A program made the position numbers and the translations under genes. A DNA stretch of 64,000 bases from WTFY01 sp965203725 (GTDB lineage Bacteria; Pseudomonadota; Gammaproteobacteria; UBA4575): positions 725,718-789,717 of the forward strand of contig CBDBDH010000002.1 in assembly GCA_965203725.1 (NCBI GenBank). The letters run 5' to 3'. Positions 35,959-48,300 of the stretch are shown here, in pieces. Position 1 is the first letter of the stretch. Each line of letters opens with the position of its first letter. The notes beneath the pieces are model-generated. The model was not told the DNA's origin, searched no databases, and was given only the letters and a program-made list of their open reading frames with translations.

Positions 35959-38900
35959 ATGGAACCAGCGTTTGTTTCACTCGGGAGAACCAGAGCCACT
36001 GTGCGCGGTCAGTATGCTACACTGGGGCAGAGCGTCGAGCGTCTTATGATGTGTGTGCTGCGACGGGCCGGACTGTACACGCCGACTTCCCCGACTCCTT
36101 CAGATTCCCCGCACAAGCCTGACCCATCCGCCGCCCCTGGCGGGCGCGCAAGCAAGCACCTCCCCCTCGTCCTCGCGCTGCTGCTCAGCGCGCTGTGCCT
36201 GCTCGACGCTGCCCCGGTCGGGGCCGCTCATGAGACCGCACCTACCGGCGTCTCCGTGTCCGGCATCGCAGTCGAAACAGTTGGCGGTCACCTGGACCAA
36301 GCCCGCCAGCGAACTTGGCTCAAGGGTACGATGGCGTGTGAAGTCCCCGCAAGGCAGCTGGCAAGGAGGCGGTGAGGGCGAAAGAGTATTCAATACCAGC
36401 TGCGCCGCTACATGCTCATTCACGATAACAGGCTTGCGCGCCGGGACCACATATGAGGTCCAGGTAGGCATAAGGAATTTTCACGATCATTGGTCCCCCA
36501 GCGCGGAGGGCACCACCCAGGGTACCGTCCAGTCCACCGACGCGAGCCTGAGCGGTCTGACGGCGAAGAACCACACGAGCGCGACGGGCACGTTCTCAGC
36601 GCTCGCGCTGACCCCGTCGACCTTCTCGGCGACCACGACCTCGTACACCGCCTCGGTGGCGAACACCATCACGCATGTGAAGCTGACGCCGACGAAGGCG
36701 CACACCGGCGCCTCGATCAAGGTCGGCAAGGGCACGAGCCTGACGGCGGTGAACAGCGGCTCGGAGAGCAGCGCCATCGCGCTCGATGTGGGCGCGAACG
36801 CCATCAAGGTCGAGGTGACGGCCGAGGACGGCACGACCAAGCGGACCTATACGGTCACCGTGACGCGGGCGTCGTCGACGAGCTGCGACGGCATCTGGTG
36901 CGCCACGCTGGCGGTGCAGGACCTTGGCGCCGGATACCTGGGCTGCGCCAACAACGTCCAGGGCGCGTCGAACCAGTGCACGGCCACCGCGACGCTGACG
37001 GAAGACCAGTTCACCCTCTCCGGCAGCACCCACACTGTCTACTTCGTGTACACCCAGCCCAACAACAACCTCGAATTCGCCCTGGCGGGCGCGGTGCCCA
37101 CGGCGCTCAGCGGCTACACGCTGCATGTGGGCACCCGTTCCTACGACTTCGCGGACGCCCAGTCGAGCGGCAACATCCGCTATTGGGGCAATGCCCGCAG
37201 CGAGCTCGGCTGGAGCGCGGGCACCTCGGTGGCGTTGCGGCTGAAGCGCACGGCGGCGACCCAGTCCACCAACGCGAACCTGAGCGCCCTGACGGCGAAG
37301 AACCACACGAGCGCGACGGGCACGTTCTCGGCGCTCACGCTGACCCCGTCGACCTTCTCGGCGACGACGACCGCCTACACCGCCTCGGTGGCGAACAGCA
37401 TCACGCACGTGAAGCTGACGCCGACGAAGGCGCACACCGGCGCCTCGATCAAGGTCGGCAAGGGGACGAGCCTCTCGGCGGTGAACAGCGGCGCGGAGAG
37501 CTCGGCCATCGCGCTCGATGTGGGCGCGAACGCGATCAAGGTCGAGGTCACGGCCGAGGACGGCACGACGAAGCGGACCTATACCGTCACGGTGACGCGG
37601 GCGGCCTCGACGACCCCGCAGGTGAGCTTCTCCTCGACGACCTACAGCGTCAACGAGGGCGCGAGCGTCACGCTGACGGTGAACATCTCGCCCGCGCTGG
37701 CCACGGCCAGCAGGGTTGCCGTCCTGGCGACGACCCCGAGCTCGGCCAGCCCTCCCGAGGACTACACCTTCAGCGGACTGACCGGGCGCGCGGGCTCGCG
37801 GATGCTGGCGCTGCCGGCCAACGCCACGACCGCGACCTTCACGCTGTCCGCGGTGGCGGACGGGACGACCGAGGGCGCCGAGACCGCGACCTGGTTCCTG
37901 CAGAAAGTCACCGGCGAGCCCTACACGGTGGTCCGCGCGAGCGAGAAGGCGACGATAACCATCGCCGACACCTCGACCGCCGCGCCCGCCTCCGCCAACG
38001 CGCTGGTGAGCAATCTCGGGCAGACCACGTTCACCACCACCCTCGCCATCGGCAGCAATCCGGTCGCCCAGAAGTTCACGACCGGAAGCGCCACCGCCGG
38101 CTACACGCTGGCGAGCCTCGAGATTGACTTCGCCGCCGCGGTGGGCACGCCGGCGAACCTGCGGGCGGAGCTGTGGTCGGCGACCAGCGCCGGCGCTCCG
38201 GACCAGAAGCTCGCGGGCCTCACGGTCCCGTCGACGGTCGGGGCGGGCGCGGTCGCCTTTAGCGCGCCGTCGAACACGTCGCTCGACGCGAGCACCTCGT
38301 ATTTCATGGTCGTCTACAGGAGCGGCACCACCACCGGATCGCTGCGGACCACGAGGACCAACAACGAGGATACGGGCAGCGCATCGGGCTGGAGCATCGG
38401 GGACACGCGCCACGGCCGTTCCGGCACTTCCTGGAGAACCAATACGATCGAGTTGAAGATCCGCGTCAACGGCGCGGTCAAGGGGGCCGCCCAATCCACC
38501 AACTCAGAGCTGAGCGGTCTGACGGCGAAGAGCGCGGCGAGCGCGACGGGGACGTTCTCGACGCTGTTCGTCGGGACCTTCGACAAGAACGTCCTGACGT
38601 ACAGCGCCTCGGTGGCGAACACCATCACGCACGTGAAGCTGACGCCGACGAAGGCGCACACCGGCGCCTCGATCAAGGTCGGCAAGGGGACGAGCCTCTC
38701 GGCGGTGAACAGCGGCGCGGAGAGCTCGGCGATCGCGCTCGATGTGGGCGCGAACGCGATCAAGGTCGAGGTCACGGCCGAGGACGGCACGACCAAGCGG
38801 ACCTACACCGTCACGGTGACGCGGGCGGCCTCGGGCACGACCCCGCCCGCCGCGACCCCCACGGTCTCGCTCTCGGCCGAGAACGACAACCCGGTGGTGG

Positions 38901-41900
38901 CGGAGGGCTCGGCGGTGACCATCGTGGCGACGCTGTCCGCGGCGCTCGGCAGCGACGTGACCATCCCGGTGACGGTGACGCGGGGCTCGGCGGAGGCCGG
39001 CGACATCGGCACGCTGACGAGCATCACCGTCTCCCAGGGGTTCACCGTGGGCGCCGCCGACATCACCACGGCGCAGGACACCGACGCCGACCACGAGACC
39101 TTCACGGTGTCGCTGGGCACGCCGCTGCCCTCGTCGGTCTCGGCGGGCACGCCCAACTCGGTGACGGTGACCGTCCAGGACGACGAGGCGACCCGGGGAC
39201 AGCCTGGTCGGGCTGTCGCTGACGGTGGGCGGCAGCGCGGTCACGCTGAGCCCGGCCTTCAAGACGAGCACGACGAGCTACACCGGGACCGTGGCGATCT
39301 CGGCCACCAGCGCCTCGGTCACCCCCACCTGGATCGAGGGGCACAACGTCGAGACGACGGTCGCCTCGGCGACGCCGGACTTCGACAGCATCCTGACCCA
39401 GCAGGGGTCCGCGCTCGCCTCCTCGGGCACGTCGAAGACGGTGACCCTGGCCACGAGCGGGGCGACCTGGGTGTCGGTGACCGTCTCCGACGACACCGCG
39501 GAAACCAGCACCACCTACCGGGTGGTGCTCAACAAGCTCGCGGCGCCGTCGGCGGCGCCGACGGGCCTCGACGTGACGGGGGGCGACGGCAAGCTGGACC
39601 TGTCGTGGACGGCGCCGTCGGGGACGGTGAGCGGCTACACGGTGCAGTACCGCCGTTCCGACGCCAGTTCCCAGAGCGTGACGGGCGACCCCGACACCGG
39701 GTACGCGGATGCCGGCCACAGCGGCACGGGCACGACCGCGGCGATCACGGGCCTGACCAACGGGGTCGCCTACACGGTGCGGGTGCAGGCCGTGAACGCG
39801 GGCGGCGGCGGCCCCTGGGTGACCGGCACGGGCACGCCCGTGGCCGCCACGACTGCCCCCACCGCGCTGACGCTGGAGGCCGGCGCGCGGCCCGGCGAAG
39901 GCGGTGCGGGGGTGTTCATCACGGCGCGGCTCAACGCGGCGGCGCCCACGGGCGGCACGGCGGTGACGCTCAGCGTCGGCAGCGCCAGCACGGCCACGGG
40001 CAGCGGCAGCGGCGCCGACTACACGCTGTCGGCGACGACCCTCACCATCGCCGCGGGGCAGACCTCGGGCAGGGTGACCCTGACCATCGTCGACGACGCG
40101 GTGGAGGAGTCCGACGAGACGCTCGTGCTCAGCGCCGCGAGCACCAACCCCGTGCTGACCTCGAACACGCTCACGCTGAGCATCCAGGACAACGACGCCA
40201 CGACCCCGGCGGTCTCGCTGTCGGCGGCGCCGAACCCGGTGGCGGAGGGGTCTTCGGTGACCGTGACGGCGACGCTGTCGGAGGCGCTGACGGGCAACGT
40301 CTCCATCCCGGTGACGGTGAGCCTGGGCAGCGCGGAGTCCGGCGACATCGGCACGCTGGCGTCGATCGCGATCGCTGGCGGGTCGACGACGGGCACGGGC
40401 ACGCTCACCACGGCGCAGGACGACGACACCGAGGACGAGGCCTTCACGGTGTCCCTGGGCACGCTGCCCTCGTCGGTGTCGGCGGGCACGCCCAACTCGG
40501 TGACGGTGAGGATCGCCGACGACGACGCCCCGGGCAGGGTGCCGACCGATGCCGGCCCGAGCGCGGGCCTGGTGCTGTCGGTGGCGCCGGGCGACGGGTC
40601 GCTGGCGCTGACGTGGAACAAGCTGTGGGGCCCGAACCATAGCTACGAGGTGCAGTGGAAGGTGTCCTCGGCGCCGGACGCGGACGCGACGACGCCGGGC
40701 GACCCGTCGACCGGCTGGGTGGCGCCCGGGCGCGCGCGGGTTGTCAATGGCGTGCCCCAGACCTTGTACGCTACCGGCACGGCGTACACGATCGGGGGGC
40801 TGGCCAACGGCACGGCCTACGACGTGCGGGTGCGTCCGTTAGCCTATCCCCATGAGACCCCCGTTCGCTGGTCCACCGGCGCGGGCACGCCGCGGGCGCC
40901 GGCCCCGCCGGCGTCGCTGACGCTGAGCGTGGACCCCGTCGCCCTCGCGCATGGCGGCGCGGTGACGGTGACGGCGCGGCTGGACGCGCCGGCGAAGAAG
41001 GCGATGGAGGTGTGGTTCGACACCGCGGGCGACGGCGGCGCGGCGCGCTGGGGCCCGGACTGCGCCTGGGAGCACGGCACGGCTGACATGTTTGCCGCCG
41101 GCGAGCAGGAGACGACGGTGAAGCTGTGCGCGACCGCGGCGGGCGCGGGGCGGACGATGACGGTGACGGCGGGGACCTACGACCCGGCGCTGACAGCGGC
41201 GGCCGTCAAGGTGCGGGTGCAGGGGCCGAACCCGCCGACGGCGCTCGTCGTGGAGGCGGACCCGCAGGCCGTGGCGGCGGGCGGCACGGTGACGGTGACG
41301 GCGCGCCTCGACCGGCCGAGCGCGCCGGGCATGACGGTGCACCTCCACCTCAATGGCATCGGGGCGGCGTCGTGGGGCGCGTGCGGCGGGACCGCCGCCG
41401 CCCGGACCCTGCCCTCGCCGCTTGCCGGGCTTGCGACGGTGGAGATCCCGCCCGGCGGGCGGGAGGCGACGGCGGAGCTGTGCGTGCTGAGGGAGGCCGG
41501 GCCGCGCCTGGAGCTCGGCGCGTATGCCTACGCGCACGCGCCGCGGCTGGACGCGCCGAACCTGGCGCTGCCGGGGCCGGGGGGCCTGGGCCTGCGCGCG
41601 CTGACGGTGACCTCGCCGGACCCGGCGCAGCGGGTGGCGCAGGGCGAGGTGGCGCTTGAGGCGAAGACCAGCAGCTACGAGGTGCGGGTGCCGCTCGCGG
41701 TGGAGCGGGTGACGGTGAAGCCGGCGGTGAAGTACGCGTCGGCGGCGGCGAAGGTGAACGGGACGCCGGTGAACGCCGGCACGCCGGCGGTCGAGGTGGC
41801 GCTGAAGGAGGGCGAGAACCCGGTCGTCATCGAGGTGTCGGTGCCGAAGGTGCCGGCGGTGCGCAAGTACACCCTGACGGTGGTGCGCAGCGACGCGGCG

Positions 41901-44900
41901 AAGGAGACGGAGACGCGGGTGGTGGCGCGGCCGGCCTGCGAGGCCGGGGCGGGACCGCTGTGCGGGCTCGCGCTCACGGCCGGTTCGGGGGCGGTGGAGC
42001 TGAGCCCGGCGTTCGCGCCGGGGGTGACGTTCTACCGGGCGTCGGTGCCGGCGGGGACGGCGGGCGTGACGCTGGCGCCGCACTGGAGCGGCGAGGCGAG
42101 CGTGTTCGCGGGCTCGCGCTGGGGCGCGGCGACCTTCACGCGTCCGGCGCGGGTGCGGCCGTCGGGCACGGCGCTCGATCTGGCGCTCGCGCCGGACGGC
42201 GGCACGACCGAGCTGTGGGTGATGGCGGTCGGTTCAAGCGGCCGGAAGACCTACCGCATCGACGTGACCGGGGCGCCGGCCGCGGTCGCGGTGTCGCTGG
42301 CGGCCACGCCGAACCCGGTGGCGGAGGGATCGCCGGTCACGGTGACGGCGGTGCTGGCGAAGGCGCTGGCGGCGGACGTGACGATTCCGCTGGCCGTGAC
42401 CCGGGGCTCGTCGGAGGACGGGGACCACGGGACGCTCGCGTCGGTCACGGTACCGGCCGGCGGCACGTCGGCCTCGGGCACGATCGCGACGAACGACGAC
42501 GCCGACGGGGACGACGAGACGTTCACGGTGGCGCTGGGCAGCCTGCCTTCGGGCCTGGCCGCGGGTGCGTCGTCCTCGGTGCGGGTGGCGATTACCGACG
42601 ACGGGGCGCAGCAGCAGCAGGCGTCCTCCGACGCGACGCTGAGCGCCTTGACCGGGAGCACGAGCGGCGACGGCGCGTCGTTCGGCGATGCGCTCGTGCT
42701 GAGCCCGGCGTTCTCGGCGGCGACCGCGAGCTACACCGCGCGGGTGCCGTACGGCGCGACCCACGCCAGGCTGACGCCGACGGCGAACGACGCGGGCGCG
42801 GCGGTGAAGGCCGGCAGGGGGACGGACCTGTCCGCGGTGGCGGCCGGCGGGTCGAGCGGCGCGATCGCGCTCGCGGTGGGCGACAACGCGCTCGCGGTCG
42901 AGGTCACGGCGGCCGACGGGACGGTGAGGACCTACGCGGTGACGGTGGCGCGCGCGGGGCCGCCGCTGACGGCGGCGTTCGAGGCGGTCCCGGCCGAGCA
43001 TGACGGTGAGGCGGCGTTCTGGCTGAGCGTGCGCTTCAGCGAGGCGCTGGGCGAGGGCGCGGTGGCGCCGGTCCCGGCGTCGTTCAAGGTGCGCGCCGGC
43101 CAGGCGCGGCGGGTGGAGCGCATCGAGGCGGGGCTGTGGCGGGTGAAGGTGAAGCCCGATGCGTGGCGCGACGTGACGGTGACGCTGGCGCCGCCGGCGG
43201 GCTGCACGGACGAGGGCGCGGTGTGCGCGTCCGGCGGGCGGGCGCTCGCGAACGCGCCGGGCGCGCAGGTCGGCGGCCCGGTGCGCATCCGGGTTGCGGA
43301 CGCCCGGGGGAAGGAAGGCAAGGATGAATCGCTCGACTTCGCGGTGACGCTGAACCGCGCAGCCTCGCATGAGGTGTCGGTGGACTATGCGACCGAGGAC
43401 GACACGGCGACGGCAGGCGCGGACTACACGGCCACGTCGGGCACGCTGACCTTCGCGCCGGGCGAGACGGCGAAAACGGTCTCGGTGGCGCTGCTCGACG
43501 ACGCCATCGACGAGGGCAAGGAGACGTTCAAACTGAAGCTTTCGAACCCGCAGGGCGCGTATCTGCGGGGCATGCACCGCGAAGCGAAGGGCATCATCAA
43601 GAACGACGACCCGATCCCGCAGGCGTGGCTGGCACGTTTCGGGCGCACGGTGACGGGACAGGTGCTCGATGCCGTGAAGTCCCGCCTCGCCAGGGCGCGT
43701 ACTCCGGGCGTGGAAGCCTCGCTGGCCGGACAGTCGCTGGCGGACTGGATCGGGGGCTCGACCGGTACGGCGCAGCACGACGATGGCCCCTGGCGGGCCA
43801 CGCATCTCGACGCCGAGCGCGAGGATCCCCCCATGCCATCGCGCACGCTGACCAGTCGGGACTTCCTGACGGGCACGTCGTTCGCACTGACCGGCGGCTC
43901 GATGGAAGACGGCGGGTTCGGTGCCCTGTGGGGTCAGGGCTCGATCACGAGCTTCGATGGCCGTGACGGCGAACTGTCGCTCGACGGCGAGGTGACGACG
44001 GGACTGGTGGGCGCAGACTGGGCGGCGGCACACTGGACCGCAGGCCTTGCGCTCGGCCACTCGCGGGGGCTCGGCGACTACCGCATGGCGGGCGCGGCGG
44101 GCCGCATCGAGGCGACCCTGACCGGCCTCTACCCCTATGCGGGGTGGGATCTCTCCGAGCGGCTCTCGGCCTGGGCGTCCGCCGGATACGGCGAGGGCGA
44201 GGTCGAGGTCAAGCCCGACGGCCAGGCGAACCTGAAAGCCGACCTGAAGATGACCATGGGCGCGGCGGGCCTGCGCAACGATCTGCTGCGACCGTCTGGG
44301 GACGGCGACGGCCTGTCACTTGCCCTCAAGGCCGATGCGCGCATCACGCGCACCTCCTCCGATTCGACGCAGGGGATGGGGTCCTCGGACGCCGATGCCT
44401 GGCTGATGCGCACCGGGGTGGAGGGCTCGCGCCGCTTCGCGTTCGGTGACGGCAGTGCGGCACTGACGCCCTCGTTCGAACTTGGCGCGCGCCTTGACGG
44501 CGGCGATGCCGAAGAAGGCTTCGGTGCCGATATCGGCGGAGGCCTCGCCTGGGCGAACCCGAACGCAGGCCTCACGCTCGACCTGAGGGCGCGCGGCCTG
44601 CTGGCCCACGAGGCCTCGGGGTTCCGCGAGTGGGGCGCCAGTGCCGCACTCGCCTTCGATCCGCGACCGTCCACCGAGCGGGGGCTGACCCTGACGCTGC
44701 ACCAGCGCTGGGGAGCTTCGCCCTCCGGCGGCATGGACGCCTTGCTCTCACGCGAGACGCTGGCGGGACTGGCCCCCCGGGACGGGGACGATGCGCACTT
44801 CGAGGCGGCGAGTCGGCTGGAAGGCGAGATCGGCTTCGGCCTGGCCGCCTTTGGCGGACAGTTCACGGGCACGCCCAACGCAGGCTTCGGCCTCTCCGAC

Positions 44901-45059
44901 AACGGGGCGCGGGACTTCCGTATCGGGGCACGCCTGACCCCGGCGGGAGTGGATCACTCCGCCATCGAGATCCGCCTCGATGTGACCCGCATCGAGCCCG
45001 CCGATGATCTGCAGTTGCCCGAGCATGCCGTGACGCTGGAGGGCACGATCCGGTGGTAA
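35959..45059 (+). pseudogene. Autotransporter B, very large, split by two +1 frameshifts
   Basis: This is one gene of about 3030 codons by homology and domain continuity, read in three frames. Frame 1 (35959 to about 36270) gives the leader, signal helix (HLPLVLALLLSALCLLDAAP) and the start of an Fn3 domain. Frame 2 (about 36275-39195) continues the Fn3 domain, three cadherin-like beta-sandwich repeats and one W/C passenger domain. Frame 3 (39195-45059) holds Calx-beta and Fn3-like domains, a fourth cadherin-like unit, and the barrel ending AVTLEGTIRW. The second shift lies in a GGGG run at 39195-39198. No other stop codons interrupt it, so the shifts are recent, switchable, or assembly errors. 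Upstream is AAAGGAG. As written it cannot make a full surface protein. Confidence 0.85.
36532..38829 (+). repeat. Three near-identical cadherin-like beta-sandwich repeats
   Basis: Units at about 36532-36870, 37264-37605 and 38497-38829 in autotransporter B each encode a ~110-residue cadherin-like beta-sandwich domain ending KVEVTAEDGTTKRTYTVTVT. DNA identity between them is very high, particularly over THVKLTPTKAHTGASIKVGK. A diverged fourth unit is at about 42630-42955. The first two are separated by the W/C passenger domain, the second and third by other domains. Such repeats would allow intragenic deletion or duplication. Confidence 0.85.
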
Positions 45060-45318
45060 GCGCAAGCCCACCGGGGCGCAACACTTCGCCGGGGAGATGA
45101 TCCCCGGTGAGGGCGCGCCAGGCCTCGGGAAAAGAAATGCAGTGGATTTTCTGGTATCTTATAGGCCTTTAATGGAAATTGCCTGCACAGGCATCAAACA
45201 ATAACAGGGAGCAGTACCATCCCCCGACACACTTCAGGAACCCGGACGTACGATTCCGGGGTGTGTGTGGTGGTGCTGGACCCGCTGCATTAAACAGATC
45301 ATGAAGGGAGATCCGACC

Positions 45319-48300
45319 ATGCAATCAGCATTTGCTTCATCCGAGAGAACCGCCACTGCGACCGGGCACTATGCTACACTGGGGCAGAGCGTCGAGCGTC
45401 GAGCGTCGAGCGTCGAGCGTCGAGCGTCGAGCGTCGAGCGTCTTATGATGTGTGTGCTGCGGCGGGCCGGACTGTACACGCCGACTTCCCCGACTCCTTC
45501 AGATTCCCCGCACAAGCCTGACCCGTCCGCCGCCCCTGGCGGGCGCGCAAGCAAGCACCTCCCCCTCGTCCTCGTGCTGCTGCTCGGCGCGCTCGGCCTG
45601 TTCGCGGCCGCGCCCGCCGCGGCGCAGACCACCGTCTGGTCGGCGACGCTGACAGTCGATGATATCGACGACGACGGGGCGTATCTCGGCTGCGATGGCA
45701 CTGGCTGCTCCTCGGCGCTCACGGAAGATGAACTCGAGCACAACGGTGAGAGATATACCGTCGCAAGCCTTTATTACAACAATGGTAGGGTATCGTTGAG
45801 GTTGGGCGGGATACAACCGAGCGCGACGTCACCGGCCCCGGACCCAGGGTCGAAGTTTGACGGGATGGTGTTGCATCTCGGCACTGTGCGGCTACCCGTT
45901 GGTGGAGTTGTTAGATTTAGCGATACCGGTTGGCACAACTGGTATGTCGACCCGCAATGGACCGACGGCCAGCAGGTCGCGGTGAAGCTGGAGATTCCGG
46001 TGAAGTCGCCGTGGAATTGGCCGGACGGGACCCGGCATCACGACAAGAACCAGATCTGGTCCACCACGATGGCGGCGAAGGCCCTCGAGCCGACGCGATG
46101 GGGCACGGACTCGTCCGGCTGCAGGACCGGTGTGTCGGGGGGCACTTGCCCCCTCGCGATGGGCGCCAACAGGTTCACTTACGCGGGCAATACCTACACC
46201 ATTAGCGATTTCTATCACCGCAACGGCACTCTGTTCGCGGGCTTGAGCTCGGGCAGCGCCGCCGCGATCGACGCTGCAAGGTCGCTGATGCTGATCGTCA
46301 AGTATCCCGCTGGCGGCGAAAGGCGGTTCCCCCTGAGGACTCTGACCGCCAGTGGCACTTCGGCCACCGCCTCCTGGCCCGTCGACGACATGCAGTGGGG
46401 CTCCTACGGTCATCCACACCCCACCGACCCACAACGAAACCCCGCCGTGTGGGCGAGCAACTTCGCGGTGACTCTGGCCGTGGTCGAGGTGCCGGAGCCT
46501 GTGACCGTGACCGTGACGAGCCCGGCGCCGCGCACGCACACGGTGACCGTGTCGGTGCCCACGGCGGTCACCCGGCAGACCACCATATCCCTGGGCACGT
46601 ACGGCAGGGTCGGCCACCGTGTGCTGCAGGACTTTCGGGATCCCAACCTGGTAAGCCATTGCGATCCGATGGATCCGTGGGACCCGGTCCTCCTGAATGC
46701 CGATCGCAAGTATCCGATGGCCTACATCCAGGCGGGGCAGCGGAGCACCACGTTCAACCTTTGCCTTCTCGGAGTCCCGAAGGACGTGGAGAACCAGACG
46801 CTGACAAACCAGGTCACCGTGTACCTGCCGCGGGGGAGGTCGTCGGTGACGTACGACATCAACGTCGGCAGCGCCTACGGCGGTGGGTCCGGGACCGCGG
46901 AGTTCGAGGGCGGCGAGGGGCCGGGCTCCGGCGGGGAGGAGGAACGCGACCCGCTGACGGCAGGGTTCGAGGAGGTGCCGGAGGAGCATGACGGCACGGA
47001 GTTCGCGTTCCGGGTGCGTCTGAGCGAGACGGTGGGGAGTTTCAGCCGGTCGCCGCGCTTGTGGTCGTTCGCGGTGACGCAAGGCCGGGTGACGGGCGTT
47101 GAGCAGATCGGCGCCGGGCTGTGGCGGGTCACGGTGCGGCCGACGTCGCCGAGCGACGTGACGGTGACGCTCGCGGGCGGACGGGACTGCGACGACGAGC
47201 CGTCGGGCGCGGTGTGCACGCCGGACGGGCGGGCGCTGTCGAACACGTCGAGTGCGAGGATCGCGGCGGGTCCGCAGCAGTGGCAGGGGGTGTTGGTCAC
47301 GCCGGAGCCGGCCGACGTGCGGGTGGTGCCGGGCGACGGCAGCCTGACGGTGAGCTGGACGGCGGTGGCGCACCCGCGCCTCGCTGCGGAGCGGGTGCAG
47401 CACGCGCTGCGCTGGAGCCAGGCGGCGGGCGTGTGGGCCAACCCGTCGGGCAACAACGGCGTTGCCGTGGAGGCCGGCGTGAACAGCTACACCATCACCG
47501 GGCTGAGGAACGACGTGGCGACCGGGGTGTTCGTGCGCGCCTTCGTGGGCCGGCTCCGGTCGGAGCGCAGCGAGCACTCGAGCGGGTGGGTCCGTGTGAA
47601 GGGCGAGTCGACGACGCCGCAGACGGCGGCCCAGACCGTGGCGGTAGAGTTCAGCAAGGTCCCGGCGGAACATGACGGTGGGACTTCGTTCACGCTGGAC
47701 GTGCAGTCGGGCTCGAAGCCTGCTGCGGAGGCGTTCACGGTGACGGGCGGGACGGTCACGGGCGTGGAGTCGCTGGACCCGGTGCTGTGGCGGGTGCGCG
47801 TCATGCCGAAGTCCTGGAAGGACGTGAAGATAGCGCTCGGCGAGGCGTCGGCGACGGTCCCGGGCCCGGTGCGCATCCGGGTTGCGGACACCCGCGCGAA
47901 GGAAGGCAAGGACGCGAGCCTCGACTTCGCAGTGACGCTGAACCGTGCAGCGGTGCAGGCGGTCTCGGTGGATTACGTCACCGCCGACGGCACGGCGACG
48001 GCCAGCGAGGACTACACGGCCACATCGGGCACGCTGACCTTCGCCGTGGGCGAGACGGCGAAGACGGTCTCGGTGGCGCTGCTCGACGATGCCATCGACG
48101 AGGGCAAGGAGACGTTCAAGCTGAAGCTCTCGAACCCGCAGGGGGCGTATCTGCGGGGCATGCACCGCGAGGCGAAGGGCGTCATCAAGAACGACGATCC
48201 GCTGCAGGCGATGTGGCTGTCGCGCTTCGGGCGCACCATCGCCACGCAGGTGACGGAAGCGGTCTCGGAGCGCTTCGACGGACTGGCGCCGGGTGCCCAC

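Noticed and set aside
36490..38127. 545-codon plus-strand frame overlapping autotransporter B
   Set aside because: It is an alternative frame of the repeat region; protein is low-complexity and B's own frame has recognisable domains.
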